Positions 1-6,847 are shown, counted from the first letter of the stretch. The stretch is 11,644 bases of DNA from an uncultured Mailhella sp. (GCA_944324625.1 CALUWZ010000041.1:1-11644), one strand, 5' to 3'. Notes: generated by a model from the letters alone, not told the origin. Made by a program: numbers and translations.

Positions 1-183
1 TTCATGGTCAGAATGGGGCCGCCAAAAAAAACAGTAACTTTTGAGGAATTGGCAAAAGTTACTTTAGGCAGAAACGCAGAAATGGCAGCAGTAGAAGTAA
101 ATTTGATAAAGTCACGTCTTTTCATAAACAAAACTCCGCTAAAGGTTGAAGAAACTACTTGTTATAAATATAACTTTATCTGA
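1..183 (+). CDS. Partial open reading frame, unknown protein (C-terminal end)
   Basis: The frame starting at base 1 is open for 60 codons and ends at TGA 181-183. The other two forward frames hit stops within the first 45 bases. The translation looks protein-like: a basic stretch near the start (MGPPKKTV), then an apparently amphipathic segment (FEELAKVTLGRNAEMAAVEV) and a basic, hydrophobic tail ending in CYKYNFI. ATG codons at 4 and 13 could be starts, but no upstream sequence is available to judge a ribosome site, so it is more likely the 3' end of a longer gene. It is AT-rich with many AAA, GTA and ACT codons, unlike the genes that follow. It converges on gluQ. I do not recognise the family and assign no function. 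The alternative is chance open sequence in an AT-rich spacer. Confidence 0.35.
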   Translation, partial: FMVRMGPPKKTVTFEELAKVTLGRNAEMAAVEVNLIKSRLFINKTPLKVEETTCYKYNFI

Positions 184-430
184 AAAATAAGTCAATAAGA
201 AAAGCAAAAATTTAAATATTCTTTGAAAATAAAGATGATTAGGCGTTTTGTTTTCAGCCGCTGTTTATCGGACGGATAAAAAAGCATACGGAAAATATGG
301 ATTTTTCTTTGAAAAATAAGAAAAAAACACTGTTATGTGAAAAAAATGACGTAATACTTAAAATATTGGAAAGCTAATGCCGAACGGCAATGCGGGGCAT
401 AAGAGACGGTCAGTGCAGAACAGGCAGGCG
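184..430. other. AT-rich convergent intergenic spacer
   Basis: This stretch lies between the stop of the unknown + strand frame and the stop of minus-strand gluQ. It is rich in A and T runs and has only short inverted repeats: TTTATC/GATAAA near 265-285, ATTTTTC/GAAAAAT near 301-317 and TGCCG/CGGCA at 378-389. None is followed by a proper T-run in either direction, so I cannot point to a convincing terminator for either converging gene. I see no RNA gene and no coding potential here. Confidence 0.6.
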
Positions 431-1468
431 CTATTGAAAATCGGTCCGTACGGCACTGCCGAGTTTTGTCAGAACATGCCAAGGAAAAGAGGAGTGTCCG
501 CTGTTCTGCAGTATTGTCAAAAGTTCTTTTGCCGAAGAGATGTCTTCACGGATATTGATAAATTCAGCTAAATATTGAAGGACAGGGGCAGGGCTTTTGT
601 ATTTGCCGCGCAGGGCTTTGAGGCTCAGGCTTGCATGGCGTTTTGCCAGCCGTTCGCCCGCATTGTCCAGCAAAAGCGGAATGTGGGCATAGGCAGGGGC
701 TGTTTTGCCGAGCAAACGGAAAAGGTAGAGCTGGCGGGGGGTTGAGGTCAAAATATCGTTTCCGCGCACAACTTCATTGACACCCGTGAGCATGTCATCA
801 ATGCTGACGGCAAGCTGATAGGCCCAGACTTTGTCAGATCGGCGCAGGGCAAAATCGCCGCCGCAGTCATTTAAATTAATGTGCTGTCTGCCCAGAACCA
901 AATCGTCAAAGAAAAAGTCAGGGCTGAGATTAAAAATTTCGGCAGGGATTTTCTCTTGTTCCCGTTCGTCAAACGGAGGGCAGGCAAGACGGAGGCAGGC
1001 GTTTTGGTTTTGTTTCTGCGCGCGCTGTTCTTCGGTCAGAAAACGGCAGCTGCGGCGGTAAATTGCTCCTGTGTCGGGCATAATCAGCCTGTTGGCGGGA
1101 GTCATGATTTTGGGTGTGGTTGACTGCGGCGCCCCTGCCATTTCGCGGAGTTCTTTGCGCGTGCAGTAGCAGGGATAGATGAAGGCAGACAGTCTGTTTA
1201 TGTATTCTTCATAAATATCCGAACGCTTGCTTTGGTATATGATGTCACCGTCAAAATCAATGCCGAGCCATGCAAAATCTTCCAAAATGCCGTCTGTGTA
1301 TTCGGGCTTGGATCGGGCAGGGTCAATGTCCTCCATGCGCAGGTACAGAGTACCGCCCTGCAGGCGGACGGAAAGCCATGCCAGAAGAAAAGACCATGCG
1401 TTGCCGAGGTGCAGATATCCCGTGGGACTGGGGGCAAGTCTGCCGATAATGTGTTTTGCGTCTTCCAT
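431..1468 (-). CDS. gluQ: Glutamyl-Q tRNA(Asp) synthetase (GluQ-RS)
   Basis: GluQ-RS is a truncated glutamyl-tRNA synthetase paralogue. It activates glutamate without tRNA and transfers it to the queuosine at the wobble base of tRNA(Asp). The 345-residue product has the class I catalytic core and no anticodon-binding domain. Visible motifs are the HIGH-like HLGN at residues 20-23, the family zinc set C100, C102, Y137 and C141, the conserved segment DDMLTGVNEVVRGNDIL (224-240), and a KMSKS-like RLAKR at 273-277. It is somewhat longer than the roughly 300 residues usual for the family. The extra length is mainly between the two halves of the zinc site, plus a short C-terminal tail. The start ATG at 1466-1468 sits just before the conserved IIGRLAPSPTG segment; no strong ribosome site is visible. 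It lies 71 bases downstream of the hemW-like gene on the same strand, so co-transcription is likely. A full discriminating GluRS is excluded by length. Confidence 0.9.
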   Translation of the reverse strand: MEDAKHIIGRLAPSPTGYLHLGNAWSFLLAWLSVRLQGGTLYLRMEDIDPARSKPEYTDGILEDFAWLGIDFDGDIIYQSKRSDIYEEYINRLSAFIYPCYCTRKELREMAGAPQSTTPKIMTPANRLIMPDTGAIYRRSCRFLTEEQRAQKQNQNACLRLACPPFDEREQEKIPAEIFNLSPDFFFDDLVLGRQHINLNDCGGDFALRRSDKVWAYQLAVSIDDMLTGVNEVVRGNDILTSTPRQLYLFRLLGKTAPAYAHIPLLLDNAGERLAKRHASLSLKALRGKYKSPAPVLQYLAEFINIREDISSAKELLTILQNSGHSSFPWHVLTKLGSAVRTDFQ

Positions 1469-1539
1469 GATATGTCGAATGTTTTAAAGTGTTAATGGCC
1501 GTGTATCGAAGGTTCCCGGCTATGCCGCAGAAACATTCT

Positions 1540-3129
1540 TCAGATTTCGGGTGTGGGAGACAATGCTGTTTTTCGCTGATTTTCTTTTATGGCTTTGAAA
1601 AAATGTTCCAAAATACTGTTGGAAACCAGCATGCCGTTGCGCGTGAAAAAGGCATGGCCGTTTTTGATGCGCAGAAGATTGTTTTTGTCCAAAAGCTGAA
1701 TAAGTTTTTGGTGCTCTTTGACAAAATTCTTATGTGCCAGGGCTTCGTATTCAGCAAGATTCAGACCTTTTGCCGTCCGCATGCGCAGCATGACCAGTTC
1801 GCAGAGCTGTTCAACGGGAGTCAGACATTCCGTTGTGTAGTTTGCCGTTGAGTTAATGGCAGGAAGGCGGTTTTCGGCTTGGGCTTTTATATCTTCGGCA
1901 AAACAGGTTGAAATGTCCAGTGCCCATTCCTCCAAATTGCTGCTGTGCGTTCTTCTGATATTGCCAACCGTTGAGGCAGCCGCAGGGCCTGCACCCATAT
2001 ACTCATTGCCGAGCCAATAGCCCAGATTATGACGGCACTGCATGCCCATTTTCGCGTAGTTGGAAATTTCGTACTGCATATAGCCTGCTTCTTCCAAAAG
2101 GGCAGAACCTGTTTTATACATTTGCGCCTGTTCCTGTTCGTCTGCCATTTGGAGCCTGCCTTCCTTGTCCAGCAGATCGAAATAAGAGCCTTCTTCTATG
2201 CTGAGTCCGTAGGCTGAAATATGTTCGGGCGCAAGCTTTACGGCTTTTTTCAAATCGTCAAGCCATGTTTTGAGGCGCTGTGTGGGCAGGGCCCAGATAA
2301 AATCAAGGCTGATATTTGCAAAGCCGGCGCTGCGCAGGGCATGGTAGGCCTGCTGTGCCTGAAGGGCCGTATGCGGTCTGCCCATAAGCTGCAGATAGTC
2401 GTTGTTTAAAGACTGTACGCCGAGGGAGACACGGTTAAAGCCCATTTTTTTATACGCAGCGGCTTTAATATTGTTAATGCTGTCGGGATTGGCTTCAAGA
2501 GATATTTCGCAGTCTTCAAAAACGGAAAAACGGCTTAAAATAAACTGCATAATATCTTCCATATCTTTTAAAGGTATAAAAGAGGGCGTGCCGCCGCCGA
2601 AAAAAATGCTGGTTATGGGTTTTGTTCCGTAATACTGGGCAATAATGCCGAGCTCTTTCAGTATGGTTGCTTTCCAGAGGCGAAATTCCGGACTTTGTTT
2701 TAACGGATGTTCTTCTCGGAATTTACAGCAAAATTCTTTGGGCAGCTTCATGCGCTTTTTTTGGGGAATTTTGCGCGGGAGCGGCCCGTTCATGCCCAGT
2801 TTTGCGCGGAGCCTGTCAGCCTGTTCTTTTGATAAAAACGCATCGGCCAAACTGAAGGCCGGCATATTGGGTTCGGCAGCTGCTTCAGTGCTGTTCAGCT
2901 TTGACTTGGCGGTCAGAAAAGAAGAAAGGGACTGTACGCTCCCCGCGTTTTTGCTCTGTGTGCTGGACTGTACAGGTTCTGTTCCTTCATAAAAATCGGC
3001 AGATTTGCCTATAAAAGTTAAAGAGGGCTTAAAATTTTCCAAAATATTTAAGGATGAGGCGGGGATGGAATAAAATGCACAGTAATGGCATTTTTTTACG
3101 CAAAAGGGAACATGGATATACAGCTGCAT
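1540..3129 (-). CDS. hemW: HemW-like radical SAM protein (heme chaperone family) with a long insertion
   Basis: The product is a 529-residue radical SAM protein. HemW proteins bind heme and a [4Fe-4S] cluster and are thought to deliver heme to target proteins; older annotations call them oxygen-independent coproporphyrinogen oxidase-like. The CX3CX2C motif is C10, C14 and C17 in HVPFCVKKCHYC. The residue two after C17 is Phe, where true HemN has a fourth Cys, which favours HemW. Other family motifs are GGGTP (178-182), SLEANPDS (210-217), SLGVQS (235-240) and YEISNYAK (353-360) with HNLGYW (367-372). The family is normally about 380-400 residues. Here about 110-120 extra residues lie between residues 22 and 150, Ser/Lys/Ala-rich and low in complexity, while the frame stays intact. 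A weak AGAG precedes the ATG at 3127-3129. A possible minus-strand promoter (TTGCAT, 17 bases, TTTTAT; plus-strand 3186 to 3158) is poor. The gene probably leads an operon with gluQ. Confidence 0.85.
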   Translation of the reverse strand: MQLYIHVPFCVKKCHYCAFYSIPASSLNILENFKPSLTFIGKSADFYEGTEPVQSSTQSKNAGSVQSLSSFLTAKSKLNSTEAAAEPNMPAFSLADAFLSKEQADRLRAKLGMNGPLPRKIPQKKRMKLPKEFCCKFREEHPLKQSPEFRLWKATILKELGIIAQYYGTKPITSIFFGGGTPSFIPLKDMEDIMQFILSRFSVFEDCEISLEANPDSINNIKAAAYKKMGFNRVSLGVQSLNNDYLQLMGRPHTALQAQQAYHALRSAGFANISLDFIWALPTQRLKTWLDDLKKAVKLAPEHISAYGLSIEEGSYFDLLDKEGRLQMADEQEQAQMYKTGSALLEEAGYMQYEISNYAKMGMQCRHNLGYWLGNEYMGAGPAAASTVGNIRRTHSSNLEEWALDISTCFAEDIKAQAENRLPAINSTANYTTECLTPVEQLCELVMLRMRTAKGLNLAEYEALAHKNFVKEHQKLIQLLDKNNLLRIKNGHAFFTRNGMLVSNSILEHFFKAIKENQRKTALSPTPEI

Positions 3130-3215
3130 ATAAATTTCTCTGTCATGGAATAAAAAAATAAAAATAAATTTTAACCATTAATGCAAGAAAAAAATTAAAT
3201 TTTTTTAAAAAAAAG

Positions 3216-3244
3216 TTGACAGAACAAGGGAAAACAGGTATTTA
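3216..3244 (+). promoter_or_regulatory. Predicted sigma70-type promoter of the S10 operon
   Basis: A perfect -35 box TTGACA (3216-3221) is followed by a 17-base spacer and a -10 box TATTTA (3239-3244, 5 of 6 consensus positions). Immediately upstream, about 3187-3214, is a nearly pure A/T tract of the kind that acts as an UP element in rRNA and r-protein promoters. Transcription would start near 3251. It points away from the hemW-like gene and towards rpsJ, 546 bases upstream of the rpsJ start codon. No other box pair of comparable quality was found between here and rpsJ. The call rests on sequence only. Confidence 0.72.
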
Positions 3245-3643
3245 TTTCTTCACTTCTTATTGAGGCAATCCCCGGACGGCGGGGAAGGGCAAGTTGAGCT
3301 TGTCCTGATGTGTTTTCAACTTATTGAAAACGTTTGACATTTACAGGCATCACCATGTCGGTATTGTCAGCCGTTCCAGTCCGATATTCGGGCTGTAAGG
3401 TTATACAGCAAGCAAAAGGCTTGTGCATGCGTGATCCCTGTGGGACCACCTATCTCAATTACGAAAATAAATTTCGTATCAGACAGGATGGCAAACCCGG
3501 GTCGGCTATATATTTATGATATTATTTTTTTTGCGATACGGGCAGAGCTTTCCTGAAATCCCTATCTTCCGTAAAAATCATAAATAAAGCGGCCCTGTGT
3601 GACAAGCATGAGGGTTTTTGTTGTTGTCTGATAACAAGGTGTA

Positions 3644-3689
3644 AGGAATGAGAAGCAGACATTTCCTGAGTTTTTGTTTGCTTCTTTTT
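3644..3689 (+). promoter_or_regulatory. Attenuator-like pair of competing helices in the S10 leader
   Basis: Helix A pairs AGGAATG (3644-3650) with CATTTCCT (3660-3667), with one bulge. Its 9-base loop, AGAAGCAGA (3651-3659), is exactly the left arm of helix B, which pairs with TTTGCTTCT (3677-3685) over nine positions including one G-U. Helix B runs into five Ts (3685-3689), as an intrinsic terminator would. With no linker bases between the arms, both helices could hardly form fully together, so this resembles an antiterminator/terminator switch. The terminator stem is AT-rich with a long loop and would probably be weak alone. This is a reading of complementarity, not a calculated fold. Confidence 0.35.
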
Positions 3690-3692
3690 GAT

Positions 3693-3726
3693 GTTCAATG
3701 AAAATTGAACGGCCGTCATTTGACGG
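3693..3726 (+). repeat. Two adjacent perfect hairpins upstream of rpsJ
   Basis: GTTCAAT (3693-3699) pairs with ATTGAAC (3704-3710) around a GAAA tetraloop, a GNRA-type loop. Two bases later CCGTCA (3713-3718) pairs with TGACGG (3721-3726) across TT, or as a 5-bp stem with an ATTT loop. They follow the attenuator-like element directly and precede the ribosome-site hairpins, so they probably belong to one folded leader domain. Confidence 0.5.
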
Positions 3727-3732
3727 TGGATA

Positions 3733-3788
3733 CTCCGAAAGAAATTTTCAGTATCTTTCGGAGCGAATTGCCTAAAATGGAGATTCGC
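3733..3788 (+). promoter_or_regulatory. Hairpins framing the rpsJ ribosome binding site
   Basis: CTCCGAAAG (3733-3741) pairs perfectly with CTTTCGGAG (3755-3763). Abutting it, GCGAAT (3763-3768) pairs with ATTCGC (3783-3788), sharing base 3763. The second loop contains the Shine-Dalgarno GGAG (3779-3782) right against the closing stem, and the rpsJ ATG (3790-3792) starts one base beyond it. CTCC at 3733-3736 is also complementary to that GGAG, so an alternative fold could hide the ribosome site. The layout suggests translational control of rpsJ; this is inferred from complementarity only. Confidence 0.4.
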
Positions 3789-3789
3789 A

Positions 3790-4107
3790 ATGACAACAGT
3801 TGGCAGTGATCGTATCCGTATTAAGCTTAAGGCTTACGATTATCGCATCCTGGATAAGGCTGTAGCGGAAATCGTGGATACAGCGCGCAATACAGGCGCT
3901 GGGGTAGCAGGACCAATTCCTTTGCCTACCAATGTACACAAATACACGGTTAACCGCTCTGTACACGTTGACAAAAAGTCCCGTGAACAGTTTGAAATGA
4001 GAGTTCATAAACGTCTTATGGATATCCTCGACCCCACGCAACAGACCGTGGACGCTCTCGGTAAACTTTCTTTACCTGCTGGCGTGGATGTGGAAATTAA
4101 GCTCTAG
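3790..4107 (+). CDS. rpsJ: 30S ribosomal protein S10
   Basis: S10 (105 residues) sits in the head of the small subunit. As NusE it pairs with NusB in transcription antitermination. Recognisable segments are [17 protein letters not shown] near the N-terminus, the conserved loop GPIPLPT (41-47) and the S10 signature [14 protein letters not shown] (58-71). Length is as expected for the family (about 102-105). The ATG follows GGAG with a 7-base spacing. This is the first gene of the cluster, after the long leader. In many bacteria tuf or fusA of the str operon lies just upstream; here the upstream neighbour is instead a divergent hemW-like gene. The stop at 4105-4107 is 11 bases before the chosen rplC start. 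Confidence 0.98.
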   Translation: MTTVGSDRIRIKLKAYDYRILDKAVAEIVDTARNTGAGVAGPIPLPTNVHKYTVNRSVHVDKKSREQFEMRVHKRLMDILDPTQQTVDALGKLSLPAGVDVEIKL

Positions 4108-4118
4108 TGAGGGGCGTT

Positions 4119-4748
4119 ATGTCTGAAAAAATGGGAATATTAGGACGTAAATTGGGTATGACCCGTATTTTTGCCGGTGACGGTACTGCAGTGCCCGTTA
4201 CTGTAATCAAGGCAGGTCCATGCCCTATTACTCAAGTAAAGACGGCGGAAAAAGATGGGTATCATGCTCTTCAGATCGCCTTCGAAGAAGCTAAGGAAAA
4301 GCATGTGTCTAAAGCCATGCAAGGGCATTTTGCCAAAGCTAACGCCGGTAACTTCCGCAATGTTCGTGAGCTCCGCCTTGAAAGCGCAGCTGCACAGCAG
4401 GTTGGCGAAGTTCTGACCATTGATATGTTCAGCGTTGGCGATAAAATTAAAGTAACAGGAACAAGTGTTGGTAAAGGTTACCAAGGCGTAATGCGTCGCT
4501 GGAACTTTGCCGGTATCAAAGACGGTCACGGTAACGAAAAAGTTCACCGTAACGCTGGTTCTATCGGTAACAACACTTTCCCCGGACACGTTTTCAAAGG
4601 TAAAAAAATGGCAGGCCAATGGGGTAACGAACGTGTTACCGAACAAGGTCTCACCATTGTGGAAGTTCGCCAGGAAGAAGGTGTAATCCTTGTTAAAGGC
4701 GCAGTTCCGGGCCCCAAAAACGGTCTTGTATTCGTACGTAAGCAGTAG
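4119..4748 (+). CDS. rplC: 50S ribosomal protein L3
   Basis: L3 is an early-assembling 23S rRNA binder whose extended loop reaches the peptidyl transferase centre. The 209-residue product starts [18 protein letters not shown] and carries the family segments KRWNF-like [21 protein letters not shown] and [17 protein letters not shown] chose ATG 4119 because GAGGGG (4109-4114) gives a proper ribosome site for it. The in-frame GTG at 4107 overlaps the rpsJ stop and has no ribosome site; ATG 4131 would also leave an intact core. The position matching Gln150 of E. coli L3, methylated by PrmB, reads Thr here (GSIGNNT), so that modification cannot occur at this site; many bacteria lack this Gln. Confidence 0.97.
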   Translation: MSEKMGILGRKLGMTRIFAGDGTAVPVTVIKAGPCPITQVKTAEKDGYHALQIAFEEAKEKHVSKAMQGHFAKANAGNFRNVRELRLESAAAQQVGEVLTIDMFSVGDKIKVTGTSVGKGYQGVMRRWNFAGIKDGHGNEKVHRNAGSIGNNTFPGHVFKGKKMAGQWGNERVTEQGLTIVEVRQEEGVILVKGAVPGPKNGLVFVRKQ

Positions 4749-4761
4749 TTAGGAGATAATA

Positions 4762-5394
4762 ATGGCTACTTTGAAAGTTTACGATCAAATGAAACAAGAA
4801 CAAGGCGAAATTACCCTTGCTCCTGAAGTATTTGAAGTAGAGGTACGCCCAGAGATTCTTAACTTGGTTGTTCGCGCTCATCGTGCTGCTTTGCGTGCAG
4901 GTACTCATCAAGTTAAAACTCGTGCGTTTGTAAGCGGTGGCGGTAAAAAGCCTTTCAAACAAAAAGGCACCGGCAACGCCCGCCAAGGCAGCAATCGTTC
5001 CCCGATTATGCGCGGCGGTGCTATCATCTTCGGACCCCAGCCCCGTGACTATAGTTTTAAAGTAAATAAAAAAGTGCGTACTTTGGCTTTGCGCATGGCT
5101 TTGTCTTCCCGTGTTGTCGACAACGACATCATGGTAGTTAAATCCATTGACTTGGCTGAAGCTAAAACCAAGAACTTTGCACAGGTTGCAAAAGCCCTCG
5201 GTTTGACCAAAGCACTTGTGGTTACCCCTGGTGATGATATGCTTAAAGATAACACGGTTGCACTCGCTGCCCGCAATATCCCCGGCATTACTGTGGTAAC
5301 ACCAGACAAGGTTAATGTTTACGAAGTGCTCAATCACAAGCAAGTTGTTCTTCTCGAAGGAAGCTTGTCACATCTTGAAGCACGTCTTAAATAG
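4762..5394 (+). CDS. rplD: 50S ribosomal protein L4
   Basis: L4 (210 residues) binds 23S rRNA domain I, and its long loop lines the exit tunnel. In E. coli it also represses its own S10 operon through the leader. The tunnel loop is clear at residues 58-106: SGGGKKPFKQKGTGNARQGS, then RSPIMRGGAIIFGPQPRDYS. The C-terminal globular part follows with DLAEAKTKNFAQ and VTPDKVNVYEVLNH. AGGAG (about 4751-4755) precedes the ATG at a normal distance, 13 bases after rplC. Nothing is truncated. Because the leader of this operon is long and structured, L4 is the first candidate for its regulator, by analogy only. Confidence 0.98.
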   Translation: MATLKVYDQMKQEQGEITLAPEVFEVEVRPEILNLVVRAHRAALRAGTHQVKTRAFVSGGGKKPFKQKGTGNARQGSNRSPIMRGGAIIFGPQPRDYSFKVNKKVRTLALRMALSSRVVDNDIMVVKSIDLAEAKTKNFAQVAKALGLTKALVVTPGDDMLKDNTVALAARNIPGITVVTPDKVNVYEVLNHKQVVLLEGSLSHLEARLK

Positions 5395-5413
5395 CCTTGA
5401 GTGAGGAATGAAA

Positions 5414-5704
5414 ATGGATTATACCAAGATTCTTCTCCGCCCTGTGGTAACCGAAAAAGCTACCATGCTCCGCGAAACCGCTGAGCAAATCGCTTTTTTT
5501 GTTGCTCCCAAGGCAAATAAGATCGAAATCGGCAAAGCTGTTGAAGAGGCTTTCAAGGTTAAGGTCGAAAAAGTGAATGTTGTGACGGTTAAGCCACGTC
5601 AACGCGTACGTGCTGGCCGTGTGAAAGGTCGTATTGCCGGCTACCGCAAGGCATACGTTACCCTTGCTAAAGGTGACAAAATCGAATTCTTCGAGGGAGT
5701 GTAA
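5414..5704 (+). CDS. rplW: 50S ribosomal protein L23
   Basis: L23 (96 residues) lies at the tunnel exit and is the docking point for trigger factor and SRP. Conserved parts are ILLRPVVTEKA at the N-terminus and VNVVTVKPRQRVRAGRVKG followed by YRKAYVTLAKGDKIEFFEGV. Two in-frame ATGs lie six bases apart (5408 and 5414). GAGG at 5403-5406 is one base from the first but seven from the second, so 5414 is the likely start, giving MDYTKILL. The coding end contains the ribosome site of rplB, only three bases away, so translational coupling is likely. Confidence 0.96.
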   Translation: MDYTKILLRPVVTEKATMLRETAEQIAFFVAPKANKIEIGKAVEEAFKVKVEKVNVVTVKPRQRVRAGRVKGRIAGYRKAYVTLAKGDKIEFFEGV

Positions 5705-5707
5705 GAC

Positions 5708-6538
5708 ATGGCAGTTCGTAAGTTAAAACCTACCTCTGCTGGCCGTCGTTTTCAAACTGTTTCTGATTTCGCCGAAATTACAAGAAACACCCCTGAAAAG
5801 TCGCTCACTGAAGGTTTGACAAAGAAAAGTGGTCGCAACAACAACGGTCGCGTAACCAGCCGTCGCCGCGGCGGCGGTCACAAGCGTTTGTACCGTATTA
5901 TCGACTTCAAACGCAATAAAATGGACATCCCCGCAACGGTTGCCCATATTGAATATGATCCGAACCGTACAGCACGTATTGCTCTTCTGCACTACGCTGA
6001 CGGTGAAAAGCGTTACATTTTGGCTCCTGTTGGAGTAAAACAAGGCGATGCTATTATCTCCGGCGAAAAGGCAGATATCAAACCCGGTAACGCTCTTCCC
6101 ATGGCACGTATTCCTGTAGGTACCAACCTGCATAATATCGAACTCAACCCCGGACGTGGCGGTCAGATGTGCCGTGCAGCCGGAACCTATGCTCAGCTCG
6201 TTGCAAAAGAAGGCAAATACGCAACCCTGCGTCTTCCTTCCGGCGAAGTACGCCGCGTGCTTCTTTCCTGCATCGCTACCATCGGTCAGGTAGGCAACGT
6301 ACAGCATGAAAATATCAGCCTTGGCAAAGCAGGCCGCAACCGCTGGTTGTCCCGCCGTCCTAAGGTTCGTGGTGTAGCAATGAACCCGGTTGACCACCCC
6401 CTCGGCGGTGGTGAAGGCAGAAGCTCAGGTGGCCGTCATCCTGTAACTCCTTGGGGTATCCCAACTAAGGGTTACAAGACACGTGATCCTAAGAAACCTT
6501 CAAGCCGTCTTATTGTAAAACGTCGCGGTCAGAAGTAA
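5708..6538 (+). CDS. rplB: 50S ribosomal protein L2
   Basis: L2 (276 residues, normal length) is a core 23S rRNA protein needed for subunit association and peptidyl transfer. The N-terminal basic stretch ([20 protein letters not shown]) is followed by the OB-fold and SH3-like domains, including [20 protein letters not shown] (141-160). The family signature [18 protein letters not shown] (225-242) holds H230, the counterpart of the conserved E. coli His229. The C-terminus ends in a basic KRRGQK tail. GGAG (5696-5699), inside the end of rplW, gives the ribosome site with an 8-base spacing. It is complete with no unusual residues at the signature. Confidence 0.99.
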   Translation: MAVRKLKPTSAGRRFQTVSDFAEITRNTPEKSLTEGLTKKSGRNNNGRVTSRRRGGGHKRLYRIIDFKRNKMDIPATVAHIEYDPNRTARIALLHYADGEKRYILAPVGVKQGDAIISGEKADIKPGNALPMARIPVGTNLHNIELNPGRGGQMCRAAGTYAQLVAKEGKYATLRLPSGEVRRVLLSCIATIGQVGNVQHENISLGKAGRNRWLSRRPKVRGVAMNPVDHPLGGGEGRSSGGRHPVTPWGIPTKGYKTRDPKKPSSRLIVKRRGQK

Positions 6539-6553
6539 GAGGAGCCGATCATT

Positions 6554-6835
6554 ATGCCTAGATCATTGAAAAAAGGCCCATTTGTTGACGGCCACCTCAT
6601 GAAGAAAGTAGAAAGCTCTGCTGGTGCAGGCGACAGAAAAGTTATCAAAACTTGGTCTCGCCGTTCTACCATTCTTCCGGAAATGGTTGGCCTTACCTTT
6701 GCCGTTCATAACGGTAAAAAATTCATCCCAGTTTTTGTTACAGAAAACATGGTAGGTCACAAACTTGGTGAGTTTGCTCCAACTCGTACTTACTATGGTC
6801 ACGCTGCTGACAAAAAATCTAAAGCAAAAAAATAG
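6554..6835 (+). CDS. rpsS: 30S ribosomal protein S19
   Basis: S19 (93 residues) forms a complex with S13 in the small-subunit head and contacts A- and P-site tRNA regions. The N-terminus [20 protein letters not shown] and the signature region [20 protein letters not shown] with [12 protein letters not shown] are typical. The C-terminus is a short lysine-rich tail (ADKKSKAKK). AGAGGAG at 6538-6544 lies nine bases before the ATG. The gap from rplB is 15 bases. Confidence 0.98.
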   Translation: MPRSLKKGPFVDGHLMKKVESSAGAGDRKVIKTWSRRSTILPEMVGLTFAVHNGKKFIPVFVTENMVGHKLGEFAPTRTYYGHAADKKSKAKK

Positions 6836-6847
6836 CGGGTAACGTAC

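Larger units (their letters stand above)
3251..3789 (+). promoter_or_regulatory. Long structured 5' leader of the S10 operon
   Basis: About 540 nt separate the predicted transcription start from the rpsJ ATG, with no convincing gene between. Perfect or near-perfect hairpins occur throughout: TCCCCG/CGGGGA (3269-3285), GGGCAAG/CTTGTCC (3287-3305), GTTTTCAA/TTGAAAAC (3312-3331), AGTCCGA/TCGGGCT (3378-3394), the alternative GCTGTA/TACAGC (3392-3409), CAAGC/GCTTG (3409-3423), GTGATCCC/GGGACCAC with one mismatch (3431-3449), TACGAAA/TTTCGTA (3460-3478), GATACGGG/CCCTATC (3535-3566), then the elements listed separately below. A T-run of eight lies at 3525-3532 without a strong hairpin before it. 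In E. coli the S10 leader (about 170 nt) mediates feedback by ribosomal protein L4. This leader is about three times longer and I see no sequence match to that one, so L4 control here is inference. Confidence 0.55.

Noticed and set aside
378..389. TGCCG/CGGCA palindrome as the terminator of gluQ
   Set aside because: The stem is only 4-5 bp and no T-run follows it on the minus strand.
377..571. Plus-strand frame of 64 codons overlapping the 3' end of gluQ
   Set aside because: It has no ribosome site or family similarity and mostly lies antisense to gluQ, a well-supported gene.
2769..2809. Direct repeat TTTTGCGCGG (2769-2778 and 2800-2809) in the HemW insertion
   Set aside because: It is a single 10-base repeat within coding sequence, not continued as a tandem array; likely chance.
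3334..3367. Second TTGACA box (3334-3339) as another rpsJ promoter
   Set aside because: The nearest -10-like sequence, TATTGT, is 22 bases away, too far for a normal spacer.
3334..3519. Possible leader peptide of 61 codons, or from ATG 3355, within the rpsJ leader
   Set aside because: Only a weak AGG lies before ATG 3355, the first codon is TTG, and the sequence overlaps several hairpins. No family is recognised, so it is best treated as chance, though a translated leader is not excluded.
3251..3540. 6S RNA, SRP RNA, RNase P RNA, tmRNA, SAM or cobalamin riboswitch in the leader
   Set aside because: None of the diagnostic motifs of these RNAs is seen on either strand, and no closing stem joining the ends of the region was found. 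A slight likeness to 6S RNA around 3424-3450 was too weak to use.
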